NCBI GenBank assembly: GCA_963738185.1
Contig: CAVTVA010000003.1
Coordinates: 2,108,001-2,172,000, forward strand
Source: AP-15 sp963738185
GTDB taxonomy: Bacteria > Pseudomonadota > Alphaproteobacteria > ATCC43930 > CGMCC-115725
Direction: 5' to 3'
DNA: 64,000 bases
Shown here one piece after another: positions 35,447 to 44,403 of this stretch (position 1 is its first letter; each line of letters begins with the position of its first letter). The position numbers and the translations under genes are program-made. The notes beneath the pieces were generated by a model that was given only the letters and a program-made list of their open reading frames with translations, was not told the origin of the DNA and ran no database searches.

Positions 35447-36655
35447 TTACCGGAACATGCGGCCTTCGGGAGGCAGGCCAAGCAGGATTTGGCCGACCGT
35501 CTCGAAATGGACCGGGCGGCCCTGGCCCTGCTGGGTCCCGGCATGGATGTCGCGCAGCCGGCGCTCAAACGGGTTCTCGTTGAAGATCGCGGTCGCCCCG
35601 GCGGCGCTGTAGACCGAGGCGACCACATCACGCGCTTGCTGGATCGCCCAGGTCGAGGCCAGCCGCAGCCGCGGATGCTGCTCGGGTAGAAAATCCCCGG
35701 TGCGCTCGGCCGCGTCCCACATCTCTTCGAGGGTGGCATGGATGAAGGCGCGCGAGGAGCGCAGCCGCGCCTCGCATTGCGCCACCTGCGACTGGATCAC
35801 GTTGTTCTGGCGCAGCGGGTTGCGTGCGCCGCGCGGGATTTTATCGCGGGCGAGCACGATGAACGCCTCCAGCGCGCCGCGGGCGATGCCGAGCGACACG
35901 TTCGAGAAGCCCATCGCATAAATCATGCCGCTGGTGAATTTGTAGAGCAGCCCCGGCTCGCGCCGCTCGGCCGCGCTGTCGCGCGAGCAGGTGTATTGTT
36001 GCGGCACAAACAGATCCTCGACCGCGTAGCTGTCGCTGCCGGTGCCGCGCAGACCGATCACCTGCCAGTTGTCGATGATCTTGGCGTTCGATTTCGGAAA
36101 CAGCACGGTGCGCACAAACGGGCGCCCGTTCGGGTTCATGCGCGGGGTGCCGTCCTCCTCAAAGATCGGCACATGCGCGCCAAGCCAGGTGGCGTGCCGG
36201 CTGCCGGTGGCGAACCCCCAGCGCCCGGTGACCCGGACGCCGCCCTGGACCGCGACGCCGCGCCCGGCCCCCGGCAAATCCGGCCCCCAGGCGAGGATGC
36301 CGCGCCGCGGCCCGAAGATCTCGCGGGCCACCGCCGGGTCGAGATAGGGTGCGGACATCGAGCAGCCCGAATTCTGCCCCAACGACCAGGCGACGCTGGG
36401 CTCGGCCTTGGCGATTTCTTCGAGCACCTGGACATAGGCGAGCGGGTGCAGCTCGGCCCCGCCCATCGAGCGCGGCAGCAGCAGCTTGAAAAATCCACCC
36501 TCGATCAGCGCCTCGACCACCCGTTCCGGCAATTGGCGAAGTTCTTCGATCTCGTCGGCGGCGTCTTCGAGCAATGGTGCGAGCGCGCGGGCGCGTTCGA
36601 CATAGTCGGTGCCGCACGTCTCGGCGGGTGCCAAATCGAGCTCGATCGACGCCAT
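35447..36655 (-). CDS. Acyl-CoA dehydrogenase-fold flavoprotein (group D monooxygenase-like)
   Basis: 402-residue protein with the acyl-CoA dehydrogenase fold: N-terminal helices, central beta domain (V-T-G-R-W-G-F-A-T-G-S-R), and the L-R-G-T-G-S-D-S-Y-A-V-E-D-L-F-V-P strand. The W-x-F-x-T-G-S pattern and the C-terminal sequence resemble HsaA/DszC-like flavin monooxygenases rather than true dehydrogenases; these need a separate flavin reductase, not seen here. The ATG at 36655 starts the homologous part. A relative with the same signatures is at 59848-61071. Confidence 0.82.
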   Translation of the reverse strand: MASIELDLAPAETCGTDYVERARALAPLLEDAADEIEELRQLPERVVEALIEGGFFKLLLPRSMGGAELHPLAYVQVLEEIAKAEPSVAWSLGQNSGCSMSAPYLDPAVAREIFGPRRGILAWGPDLPGAGRGVAVQGGVRVTGRWGFATGSRHATWLGAHVPIFEEDGTPRMNPNGRPFVRTVLFPKSNAKIIDNWQVIGLRGTGSDSYAVEDLFVPQQYTCSRDSAAERREPGLLYKFTSGMIYAMGFSNVSLGIARGALEAFIVLARDKIPRGARNPLRQNNVIQSQVAQCEARLRSSRAFIHATLEEMWDAAERTGDFLPEQHPRLRLASTWAIQQARDVVASVYSAAGATAIFNENPFERRLRDIHAGTQQGQGRPVHFETVGQILLGLPPEGRMFR

Positions 36656-36800
36656 TCTTTTCTCCTTTCGCGGCGGCGGGCTGGCCGCCTGCGACGCTGC
36701 TGCGCGGCAAGATACAACGCCGCGGCCTCCGCGGAGAAGATTTCCGCGCAACCCACCCGCGCCCGCGCCGCGAGCCGGCTGGGACGGAATGGCGGCGCGC

Positions 36801-38090
36801 TCAAGCCGGCGATGTCAGCGGGCGCCACCAGCGCCGGGTCAATGCCAGGGCCAGCAGCCCCTCGCCGCCGGTGGCGGCCGTCGCCCAGGGCGCGCCGATC
36901 AGGTTGGCAAGCACTCCGATCAGGATAAAGCCGAGCATGCCGATGCCGATGCACACCGACAGCACGCCATAGATGCGGCTGCGCATCTCGGGGGGCGCCG
37001 CCAGATAGACCAGGGTCGCCTGCATGATGCTGAAGCAGGCGTTGGCGACGCCGGTCATCAGCAGCACCGAGCCGGCGAGCAGCGCATAGGGCACCAGGGC
37101 GAACACCGGCACCATCATCAAGTAGGCAAAAACGCCGCCGAGGTAGACGCGCGAGAACAAATGCTGCCGGGCCAGCAGCGCGATTGCGACGGCGCCGCCA
37201 AAGGCGCCGACCCCGCCCATGCTGGTGAGCACGCCGACCGCGGCGGCGCCGAGATGCAGGCTGCCGTTGCCGATCACCGGAACCATGCTGGAAGCGGGCC
37301 AGCCAAACATGTTGTAGATGACGGTGATCGTCAGAACCGCGATCAGGCGGCGGTCGCCGCGAACCAGCAGCAGCCCGTCGATCATTCGCGCCAGCACGCT
37401 CTGCGCGCCGGAGGGCCGGAACAGGTTGCGATGGCGCACCCGCAATGCCGCCGCGAGCGCCACCAGGTAGCACAAGACGCTGCAGGAAAAGACGCCGCCC
37501 ATCCCAAAGCTCGCGAGCAGAATGCCGCCGACTGTGGGCCCGAGAATCTGGCTCGCATTGTTGGCGCCGACGTCGATCGACATGGCGCGGCTCATCCGCT
37601 CGGAGCCGACCGCCTCGCCGATCATCGTGCGCCGCACCGGGTTGTCGGTGGTCGAGCCGATGCCGTTGACAAAGCTCGCGACCGCCAGCTGCCACACTGT
37701 GAGCGCGCCGGAAAAAGCCAGCAGCCCCAAAGTCAGCGAGGTCAACCCCATCGACGCGACGACGACGATCAGCGCAGTTCGGCGCTCGACCCGCTCGGCC
37801 ACCGCGCCGATCACCGCCCCGAACAGCGCCATCGGCAGCATGCGCAGCATGGTCAGCGCGGCGACGATGAACGGCGATCCGGTGCGCTGATAGACAAAGA
37901 CGGCGACCGCCAGCATTTCGAGCCAGCGCACGCCATAGACCACCAGGCCGACCAGCCACAGCCGCCAAAAATCGGGTTCGGCGATCAGCCGGGCGCGAGG
38001 CGTCGCCGCGGTCGCTGCCGCCACGGCATAGCCCCACGCCGGACCGCCGCGCAGCACCCGGCGCGCCCGCGGCCACCGCACCGCACCCAT
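36801..38090 (-). CDS. MFS transporter (EntS-like)
   Basis: 429-residue inner-membrane protein with about 12 helices. It has the MFS_3 signature near helices 2-3 (A-V-I-G-A-V-A-E-R-V-E-R-R-T-A-L) and T-D-N-P-V-R-R-T-M-I in the middle loop region, as in enterobactin-exporter-like carriers. The first ~30 residues are hydrophilic and Arg-rich, so the true start may be later. Substrate unknown. It lies about 145 bp upstream of the acyl-CoA dehydrogenase-fold gene on the same strand. Confidence 0.85.
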   Translation of the reverse strand: MGAVRWPRARRVLRGGPAWGYAVAAATAATPRARLIAEPDFWRLWLVGLVVYGVRWLEMLAVAVFVYQRTGSPFIVAALTMLRMLPMALFGAVIGAVAERVERRTALIVVVASMGLTSLTLGLLAFSGALTVWQLAVASFVNGIGSTTDNPVRRTMIGEAVGSERMSRAMSIDVGANNASQILGPTVGGILLASFGMGGVFSCSVLCYLVALAAALRVRHRNLFRPSGAQSVLARMIDGLLLVRGDRRLIAVLTITVIYNMFGWPASSMVPVIGNGSLHLGAAAVGVLTSMGGVGAFGGAVAIALLARQHLFSRVYLGGVFAYLMMVPVFALVPYALLAGSVLLMTGVANACFSIMQATLVYLAAPPEMRSRIYGVLSVCIGIGMLGFILIGVLANLIGAPWATAATGGEGLLALALTRRWWRPLTSPA

Positions 38091-38331
38091 TCCCGCCCTC
38101 CGCTCCGCTGCCGACCCGGCTGTGCGCTGACATGGCCAGGCGCCGCGGCAAACCGGCTGGCTTCGGCCGCCGCCCTGCCGCCCGGATTGCCCTCAGACTT
38201 AGCAGAGATTCGACGACTGAGCGATTTTTGGGCAAGATCCGCCAGCACGCGGTTGCTCGCGGCCAATACCGGGTCCGCGATCGGTGCGGCCCGGCGTTTG
38301 CACTCGGCCTTTGCATAAGCGATGTCGCAAG

Positions 38332-39885
38332 GTGGGGTTTCCTATTTCGGTCGAAGTCGAATTGAAGCTCGCGGCCGATGCTGCCGATCTGGACGCCCTC
38401 AAGCGGGCGCTTGCGGCGCTTGCGCCAGGCGCTCCGATGATACGGCGCCGCCTGGTCTCGACCTATTTCGACACGCCGGATCTGGCGCTGCGGCGAGCCG
38501 GGTCGACCCTGCGCGTGCGCGACGAGGGCGGGCGGTTCACCCAGACCTTGAAGTCGGCCGATCTCGAGGGGGCGAATCTGCTGGCCCGCGGCGAGTGGGA
38601 GGACAAGGTCGCCGCGAACCGCCCCGACCCGTTGGCGCCGCGCAGCGGATCGCGGCTGCCGCAGGGCGTCGCCGGCCGGCTGTGCGCGCTCTTTGTGACC
38701 GAGGTTGCTCGCGAAACCATCGAGATCGAGCCATCGCCCGGGACGCGGGTCGAGGCGGCGATCGACACCGGCGAGATTCGCGCGATCGGCGGGGCGAGCA
38801 GCGGCCCGGCCGCGCCGATCAGCGAGGTCGAGCTCGAGCTCAAAGGCGGCAATCCGGCCGCACTTTACGATCTCGCCTTGAAGCTGCTCGCAACGGCGCC
38901 GCTGCGGATCGACCCACGCAGCAAGTCGGACCGCGGCTATGGCTTGGTCGGCGGGGAGACGCAGCCGGCGGCGGTTCGTGCCGAAGGCGTGGCCCTCGAT
39001 CCCGCCATGAGCGTCGAGACGGTAGTGCAGAGCATCGGCCGCTCGTGCCTCACCCATCTGTTGCGCAACGAGCCGGCCGCTCTCGCCGGCCAGCCCGAGG
39101 GCGTGCATCAGATGCGCGTCGCGCTGCGCCGCCTGCGCTCGCTGCTGTCGGCGGTCAAGACGCTGCTGCCGCGAGACGAGCGGCGTGCGGTTGCCGAGCA
39201 GCTGGCCGGGCTCGCGGCGCCGCTCGGGCCGGCCCGGAATTTCGATGTGTTCGCCGCCGAGCTGATGCAGCCGCTGCACCGCAAGCACCAGGGCGAGCGC
39301 GGCTGGGGCGAGCTTTCGGCGGCGGTCGAGCGGATGCGCGACGCGGCCCATGACCGGGTCAAGGAGGAAATCCTGTCGGCGCGGCATACCGAAACAGTGC
39401 TGCGCCTGCTGCGCTGGTTCGACGGATATGGATGGCGTGCGTCGGAGGCGGCGGAGGAGCCGGCGCTGGCCGCGCCGATTGGCTCGGTCGCGGCGGGTAC
39501 TCTCGATCGGCGGCGGCGCAAGGTGCGCCAGCGCAGCCGTCATTTCGCCGCGCTTACCCCGAAGGAGCGCCATCGGCTGCGCATCGCCGTCAAAAAATTG
39601 CGCTACACGCTCGAGCTGCTGCGCAGCCTCTATCCGCAGCGCGACGTGCGTCGGTTCGTCAAGCAGGTGAAGCCGGTGCAGGACGAGCTCGGCCATGCCA
39701 ACGACATCCGCGTCGCCTACGGCCTGGTCATCGAGCTCGGCAAAACGGCCGAGCCGGCAGAGCCGATCGCCGCTTCTGGCGGCCAGCTGCTCGAGCTGCA
39801 CGAGCGCGCGCTGCTGCGCGGCGAGCCGAAGCTGGGAAAGCGTCTGCGCCGGTTGAACCGCGCCGCGCCGTTCTGGAAAGCGTGA
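38332..39885 (+). CDS. CYTH-CHAD domain protein (polyphosphate-related)
   Basis: About 517 residues. The N-terminal CYTH triphosphate-tunnel domain has the metal/phosphate motif E-V-E-L-K (ExExK) at once, then S-T-Y-F-D-T-P-D-L. The C-terminal CHAD domain (about 240-500) is all-helical and rich in conserved His/Arg/Lys (V-H-Q-M-R-V-A-L-R-R-L-R-S and H-R-L-R-I-A-V-K-K-L-R-Y). CHAD domains bind polyphosphate; CYTH domains hydrolyse or bind inorganic triphosphate. The start is uncertain: GTG at 38332 is next to the CYTH motif, but the frame is open from 38284. Confidence 0.88.
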   Translation: MGFPISVEVELKLAADAADLDALKRALAALAPGAPMIRRRLVSTYFDTPDLALRRAGSTLRVRDEGGRFTQTLKSADLEGANLLARGEWEDKVAANRPDPLAPRSGSRLPQGVAGRLCALFVTEVARETIEIEPSPGTRVEAAIDTGEIRAIGGASSGPAAPISEVELELKGGNPAALYDLALKLLATAPLRIDPRSKSDRGYGLVGGETQPAAVRAEGVALDPAMSVETVVQSIGRSCLTHLLRNEPAALAGQPEGVHQMRVALRRLRSLLSAVKTLLPRDERRAVAEQLAGLAAPLGPARNFDVFAAELMQPLHRKHQGERGWGELSAAVERMRDAAHDRVKEEILSARHTETVLRLLRWFDGYGWRASEAAEEPALAAPIGSVAAGTLDRRRRKVRQRSRHFAALTPKERHRLRIAVKKLRYTLELLRSLYPQRDVRRFVKQVKPVQDELGHANDIRVAYGLVIELGKTAEPAEPIAASGGQLLELHERALLRGEPKLGKRLRRLNRAAPFWKA

Positions 39886-39898
39886 GCCGGCGGGCCGT

Positions 39899-40558
39899 TC
39901 AGTCGGCGGCCGCCTTTTCCGGAAGCGGACAGGTCACGCCGGTGCCACCGAGGCCGCAATAGCCGTGCGGGTTTTTCGCCAGGTATTGCTGATGATAGTC
40001 CTCGGCGAAATAGAAGGGCGGGGCGTCGGCGATCTCGGTCGAGATCGCGCCGTAGCGGGACGCTTCCAGCTTCGGCTGATAGGCCTCGCGCGACATCTCG
40101 GCGAGACGGCGCTGCTCGGGCGAGAACGTATAGATCGCCGAGCGGTACTGGGTCCCGACATCGTTGCCTTGACGCATGCCCTGGGTCGGGTCGTGGCTCT
40201 CCCAGAACCGCTTTAACAGCGCTTCGTAGCTGGTGACCCTTGGGTCGTAGACGACGAGCACCGCCTCGGTGTGCCCGGTGCGGCCGCTGCACACTTCTTC
40301 GTAGGTCGGGTTTGGCGTCGTGCCGCCGGCATACCCGACCGCCGTCGCCCACACCCCCGGAGCCTGCCAGAACACCCGCTCCGCCCCCCAGAAGCAGCCG
40401 AGCCCGAAGACGGCTTTTTCGAGACCGGCGGGATAGGGCCCGGCCAGCGGATGGCCGTTGACGAAATGTCGCTCGGGCACCTTGATCGCTTCGCTGCGAC
40501 CCGGTAGGCACTCCTCGGGCCGGGGGACGGCCAGCTTGTCACGCATGAACGGCCACAT
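39899..40558 (-). CDS. msrA: Peptide-methionine (S)-S-oxide reductase
   Basis: 219-residue cytoplasmic repair enzyme that reduces methionine-S-sulfoxide. The catalytic motif G-C-F-W-G-A-E is near residue 54. The substrate pocket segments G-Y-A-G-G-T-T-P-N-P-T-Y and H-T-E-A-V are present, and the C-terminal G-Y-C-G-L-G-G-T-G-V-T-C-P supplies resolving cysteines. The ATG at 40558 follows GAGGG; an internal ATG at 40546 is an alternative. It is convergent with the CYTH-CHAD gene, with a 13-bp gap. Confidence 0.94.
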   Translation of the reverse strand: MWPFMRDKLAVPRPEECLPGRSEAIKVPERHFVNGHPLAGPYPAGLEKAVFGLGCFWGAERVFWQAPGVWATAVGYAGGTTPNPTYEEVCSGRTGHTEAVLVVYDPRVTSYEALLKRFWESHDPTQGMRQGNDVGTQYRSAIYTFSPEQRRLAEMSREAYQPKLEASRYGAISTEIADAPPFYFAEDYHQQYLAKNPHGYCGLGGTGVTCPLPEKAAAD

Positions 40559-40720
40559 CTGGCACCCTCTCTTCAAGATCGACGGTTTCGCCGACACCGC
40601 CTCGATGTATGCAGGCGGCCTCGCCTCGCCAATGCTTGTCGCGCGAACACGCCCAAAATGCCAGCTTGCTCGAACGCGCCAGGACAGGTGTTGTCTGCGC
40701 GGGGCAAAGAGGGGGTGGCG

Positions 40721-41242
40721 ATGCTGAAAGCGTTTGTGGCAGGAATCATCGTGGCGATCGTGGTCGCGGTCGTCGCCGCCTACATCGTCTTGCAAACGGG
40801 TGTCGTCCCGGCCAACGCCGATGCCGCGCCCGGCGCTGTGGAAACCTGGGCGGCGAAGACCTCGCTGCGCGCGACCCTGGAGCGCGAGGCTCCCAAAATC
40901 GCCAATCCGGTCGCACTGACCGAGGCCAACCTGGTCGCCGGGGTCGGGCTCTATGGCAAGCATTGTGCAATCTGCCACGGCACGGCACAGGGCGACGCAT
41001 CGGCCTCGCCGGTGGCGAAAGGCGAATATCCAAAGCCGCCGCAATTGGCGACGGACGGGGTCGAGGACGATCCCGAAGGGTACTCGTTCTGGAAGATCGA
41101 GCACGGCATCCGCTGGACCGGGATGCCCTCGTGGAAGGAGACGCTGAGCGACCAGCAGATTTGGACGCTGGCACTCTTCCTCAAGCATATGGACAAGCTT
41201 CCGTCCGCGGCGGAGCAGGCTTGGCGGCAGGTGACGAATTGA
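40721..41242 (+). CDS. Membrane-anchored monohaem cytochrome c
   Basis: 173-residue protein. An uncleaved or poorly cleaved N-terminal hydrophobic helix (A-G-I-I-V-A-I-V-V-A-V-V-A-A-Y-I-V) is followed by a periplasmic class I cytochrome c domain with haem motif C-A-I-C-H. The likely axial Met is in R-W-T-G-M-P-S-W. Expected role: electron transfer to a periplasmic partner or oxidase. The ATG at 40721 follows the purine run AAAGAGGGGG. Divergent from msrA. Confidence 0.88.
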   Translation: MLKAFVAGIIVAIVVAVVAAYIVLQTGVVPANADAAPGAVETWAAKTSLRATLEREAPKIANPVALTEANLVAGVGLYGKHCAICHGTAQGDASASPVAKGEYPKPPQLATDGVEDDPEGYSFWKIEHGIRWTGMPSWKETLSDQQIWTLALFLKHMDKLPSAAEQAWRQVTN

Positions 41243-41396
41243 GCCGCGCGCCCGCCGCCGATATCGTGCCACCGCGGACGGCTCTTCCGCCGACCAAACC
41301 TGCGGCTGCTCTAGCGCTGTGCGTGCGCGCGACGATATTGTCAGCCGAACCTCGCCGCGGTATTAGAGTGCACCGGGCCAAGGCCGAAGGGGGACA

Positions 41397-42077
41397 ATGA
41401 CCATGGCTTTATTCAGCTGGAGCAAATCTTTCGAGCGACCTGATGAGAGGCAAATGGCCATGCCGCTGACCCGCCGTGTCGTGCTGACCTTATTGCTGCT
41501 GGTAGGCGTCACGGGGCCGGCGATGGCGGCGATGCCGAGTGATGCCGGCGCGCCGGCCGTCGCATTTATGAACAAGCTGTGGAGCAGTGCCATCGAGGTC
41601 TTGAACAAACAGACCCCAGTCGCAGAAAGACAGACACGGTTCCGAAAATTATTTCATAAGGATTTTGATGCCCCAGGCATTGCTCGGTTTGTCCTTGGCC
41701 GCTACTGGCGCACTGCAACTCCGGCGGAGCAAAAAGAGTTCCTGAAGCTGTTTGAGAATTATGTCGTCTTCGTTTATACGGCGCGGCTTTCCGATTTCGG
41801 TGGCGAGCAGTTCAAGATCAGCGGCAGCCGGCCCGACCAGGATGCGGTCATCGTCTCGACCGATGTGATCTCGCCAGGCGCGCCGCAGCCGCTCAAGGTC
41901 GATTGGCGGCTGGTCAACGATGATGGCAGCTTCAAGATCAGCGACGTCATTGTCGAGGGGGTCAGCATGGCGGTGACCCAGCGCTCCGAATTCGCCTCGG
42001 TGATCCAGCGCCACGGCGGTCAGGTGCAGGGCCTGCTCGACCTGATGCGCGAGAAAACCGCGAGCGCCGTGCGCTAG
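41397..42077 (+). CDS. MlaC/Ttg2D-like periplasmic phospholipid-binding protein
   Basis: 226-residue exported protein of the Tol_Tol_Ttg2 family: F-R-K-L-F-H-K-D-F-D, F-V-L-G-R-Y-W-R-T-A-T-P-A-E-Q-K-E-F and V-D-W-R-L are family hallmarks. The signal peptide is L-T-R-R-V-V-L-T-L-L-L-L-V-G-V with cleavage near A-M-A-A. The ATG at 41397 has a strong AAGGGGG site but gives a long n-region; ATGs at 41454 and 41460 give a compact signal peptide. It would shuttle phospholipids between membranes, but no mlaEFD genes are nearby. Confidence 0.88.
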   Translation: MTMALFSWSKSFERPDERQMAMPLTRRVVLTLLLLVGVTGPAMAAMPSDAGAPAVAFMNKLWSSAIEVLNKQTPVAERQTRFRKLFHKDFDAPGIARFVLGRYWRTATPAEQKEFLKLFENYVVFVYTARLSDFGGEQFKISGSRPDQDAVIVSTDVISPGAPQPLKVDWRLVNDDGSFKISDVIVEGVSMAVTQRSEFASVIQRHGGQVQGLLDLMREKTASAVR

Positions 42078-42346
42078 AACCCGATCCGATCAAGTTGCAT
42101 CATTCCTCCTCGCCCCCGCGCAATCCCCGGATCAAGTCCGGGGAGGGGTCCAGGGCCTGCCCTCCTGTTCAGGCCAGGGGCAGGCTTTGGCGTGAACAGG
42201 GGGCGACCGTGAAGTCGCTCCCCTCATGCCAGGGGCAAGCTTTGGGTTCCCGCTTTCGCGCGCTTGCGCGGGAATGACGGCGGAGTGGCGGGAGGCGTGG
42301 CAACTCCAGTCAAGGCGGTTACGCTCTAAGCGTCAGGTTTTAACCA
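42078..42346. repeat. Intergenic region with nested palindromic repeats
   Basis: The 269 bp after the MlaC-like gene contain no credible gene. They hold a perfect hairpin TCCCCGGATCAAGTCCGGGGA (42124-42144), two partial copies of a CCAGGGGCAGGCTTTGG/CCAGGGGCAAGCTTTGG unit, and a CGCGCTTGCGCGGGAATGAC-type REP. The CCGGATCAAGTCCGG core is the reverse complement of one inside the element inserted in the synthetase gene. Confidence 0.65.
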
Positions 42347-43387
42347 CTATGTGCCGCGAAACACGACGAGGGCGTCTACCGCCTTCACGCCCTGACCTCG
42401 CGGCAGCACCATCAGCGGATTGATGTCCAGTTCTGCCAAGTGTCCTTCAAGGTGCATGGCGAGGTGCGACACGCGCACCAGGGTATCCGCGAGCGCATCG
42501 AGGTCCGCCGCCGGCCGTCCGCGAAAGCCATGGAGCAACCGGGCTCCTTTGACCTCGGCGATCATGGCCTGTGCATCCCTGCACGTGATCGGGCAGCGTC
42601 GCAGGGCCACATCGTTGTAGACCTCGACCATCACCCCGCCACTACCGAACAGCAGCACCGGGCCCAATTGCGGGTCGCAAGAGACGCCAATGATGACTTC
42701 GACGCCTTCTCCGACCATCTCCTGCACCGACACGCCGGTGATCCGAGCCTCGGGCGCGATCGCATTTGCCGCACCTGCTCCCTCCCCCTCGATGGGGGAG
42801 AGCCCGCCCCGGACTTGATCCGGGGGCCGGGGTGGGGGTGAATTCGCCGCCTGATGTTCGGATGGATTGCCGCCGGCCCGATCACCCCCTCCCACCCCTC
42901 CCCCATCGAGGGGGAGGGCACTTAAATAGGTCTTGGCATTGGCCAGGATTTCGGTGTAGGCGGTTCGCACTTGGGCCGCATCACGCAAGTTCAGCCGAAC
43001 GACCCCGGCCTCTGTCTTGTGCAGGATATCCGGGGAATCGACCTTGAGAGCCACCGGAAACCTGATCTGCTGTGCGGCCGCGACGGCGGCCTCTGCGGAA
43101 TTTGCCAGCCGCTCGCGCGCACTCGCCACTCCCCAAGCTGCCAGCAGCTCTTTGCTCTCGGACTCCGAGAGGGTCGGACGCCCCAAGCCCAGAGCCCGGG
43201 CGATCGCCTGATCCTGCCCCGCCGTGCGCGGCGGGGCCGCGGCAAAGCCGTCGGCCAGGCGACGCTCGCGCCATCGATGATACTCAAGGCGGCTCTGCAG
43301 GCCTCGGGCCAGTTTGTCCGGCGTGTAGAAGATCGGTATCCGGGCGGCTTTGAGCTGTGCCAGGCCAGATTTGGCGTCCCGGCTTCC
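42347..43387. repeat. 1041-bp direct repeat, left copy
   Basis: Near-identical to 48616-49656 at a constant offset of 6269 bp, without net insertions or deletions. The left boundary is exactly at the stop codon of both gene copies. Substitutions are few near the stop and more frequent toward 43387. Together the copies flank the low-G+C island as direct repeats. Confidence 0.88.
42781..42917. repeat. 137-bp palindromic element in frame in the synthetase pseudogene
   Basis: The ends CCTCCCCCTCGATGGGGGAG (42781-42800) and its exact complement (42898-42917) form a perfect 20-bp inverted repeat; inner arms CCGGGGTGGGGGTGA and TCACCCCCTCCC extend it. It is translated on the minus strand as Leu/Gly/Pro-rich sequence between A-Y-L-S-A and A-P-E-A-R-I, where relatives have only a short linker. 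Confidence 0.8.
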
Positions 43388-43597
43388 GGTTCCCGTCAGC
43401 CCCTCCGCCCCGCGCGAGGAAGCGGTAGCCCAGATGTCGTCTTTCCCGGCCACCCCATCGAGCGCCATGTCCTTCGAATGGTTGCTCGGGGTCGTACCCG
43501 TCGCGGCGCACGTCTTGGAGCAGCCCTGGGCGGATGGGGAACCGAAAATGAAGATGCTTGTTTATCGAAGCAAAACCGTGTGAGAGGGCCGCGAGAG

Positions 43598-43900
43598 ATG
43601 AAGGTTCTCCGTGTCTGCATCGTTATTCTCGTCCTGGCTCCCGCGGCCGCAGTCTCCGCGGAGAAGCCGTCCGAAATCTTCCCGGCAGAAGTATTCGCGT
43701 TTTTGCACAAAGTGCGGCCCAATGTTACGCAATTTCAGACGGTCCAGCAGAAGATGACCAGGACATCCTGCAATGCACAGCAGTTCAGTTGGTGGTGCGG
43801 AGATATGGACAGCCCTGATGACAGCAAATATGGAGTGTGTTGCAAATCGACCGAGCGCTGTGCTCATAACGCCAACGGGCACGCCTATTGTCGGGATTGA
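43598..43900 (+). CDS. Small secreted six-cysteine protein
   Basis: 100-residue exported protein. The signal peptide M-K-V-L-R-V-C-I-V-I-L-V-L-A-P-A-A-A ends near V-S-A-E. After a helical segment (E-V-F-A-F-L-H-K-V-R) the C-terminal half holds six cysteines (S-C, W-W-C-G, V-C-C-K, R-C-A-H, Y-C-R-D), suggesting three disulfides in a compact fold. No family is recognised. GAGAG precedes the ATG at 43598. First gene of the low-G+C island of exported small proteins. Confidence 0.7.
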   Translation: MKVLRVCIVILVLAPAAAVSAEKPSEIFPAEVFAFLHKVRPNVTQFQTVQQKMTRTSCNAQQFSWWCGDMDSPDDSKYGVCCKSTERCAHNANGHAYCRD

Positions 43901-43918
43901 CCTGGTGAAAGGGCGCTA

Positions 43919-44399
43919 ATGCACTGGACACATTCTAGAACGTCTGTCTGGATGCCGATATGTCGGAGCTCAATCGTTATCGGCCTGATCGTGCTGGTAT
44001 TGAACGGACGACCCGCCTTTGCCGAAGGCGAGATTTGGTTACAATGCAATGCGTATGGGCAATCAGAAGGTGATGATGATCGCAGTCTGGGAATAGCGCC
44101 TAGACCCAACCAAAGAGTCTGACATTTACGTCTGGAATGCTGGGAAGGGTACCCTCTGGCGTTACGATCACGAAAACAAAACCTTAAATCCGGAAAAGGC
44201 ACAGATAAGTTTAGAACGGATAACACTCGATTGGTCCTGGTCCGACGGGTACGTGCACCGAGGAATCATCGTAATCGATAGGCGAACGTTGGCTTATTCT
44301 TATTTCCTCGAAGGAAAGGGGAGGAATTCCTACCATATTTCTGACAAGGGACAGTGCTCTCGCATATCGGCCCAACCGGTTCGGAAGGGGCAGATATGA
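43919..44399 (+). pseudogene. Exported small protein, family X copy A (frameshifted)
   Basis: The first frame (from the ATG at 43919, AAGGG upstream) encodes a signal peptide ending A-F-A-E and the mature start E-I-W-L-Q-C-N-A-Y-G. From about 44097-44117 the reading must move to another frame, giving S-D-I-Y-V-W-N-A-G-K-G-T-L-W-R-Y-D and V-I-D-R-R-T-L-A-Y, ending P-V-R-K-G-Q-I at 44397-44399. The same landmarks occur in the intact copy at 47693-48073 (V-W-N-A-E-K-G-S-L, I-D-R-R-T-L-A-Y, P-V-R-K-G-K-I). The stop overlaps the start of the Y gene (ATGA). Function unknown. Confidence 0.75.
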
Positions 44400-44403
44400 A
44401 ACT

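Larger units (their letters stand above)
42347..43468 (-). pseudogene. Truncated, internally deleted acyl-CoA synthetase copy
   Basis: Second copy of the 3' half of the gene at 48616-50913. It aligns with that gene from its stop codon (42347 with 48616) to 43387 (49656) without net gap. It then jumps to a short block (about 43391-43444) matching 50421-50474, joining D-D-I-W-A-T-A-S-S-R-G directly to T-G-S-R-D-A-K. About 760 bp of the central and CoA-binding domains are therefore missing, as is the N-terminus. The 373-residue frame stays open but keeps only the ATP-grasp part. It also contains the palindromic insertion. Confidence 0.85.

Noticed and set aside
36505..39801. A 1098-codon open frame on the minus strand across three genes
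   Set aside because: It runs antisense to the CYTH-CHAD gene and out of frame with the MFS and dehydrogenase genes. Its translation is Arg/Ala/Gly/Pro-rich without family motifs, as expected for shadow frames in high-G+C DNA.
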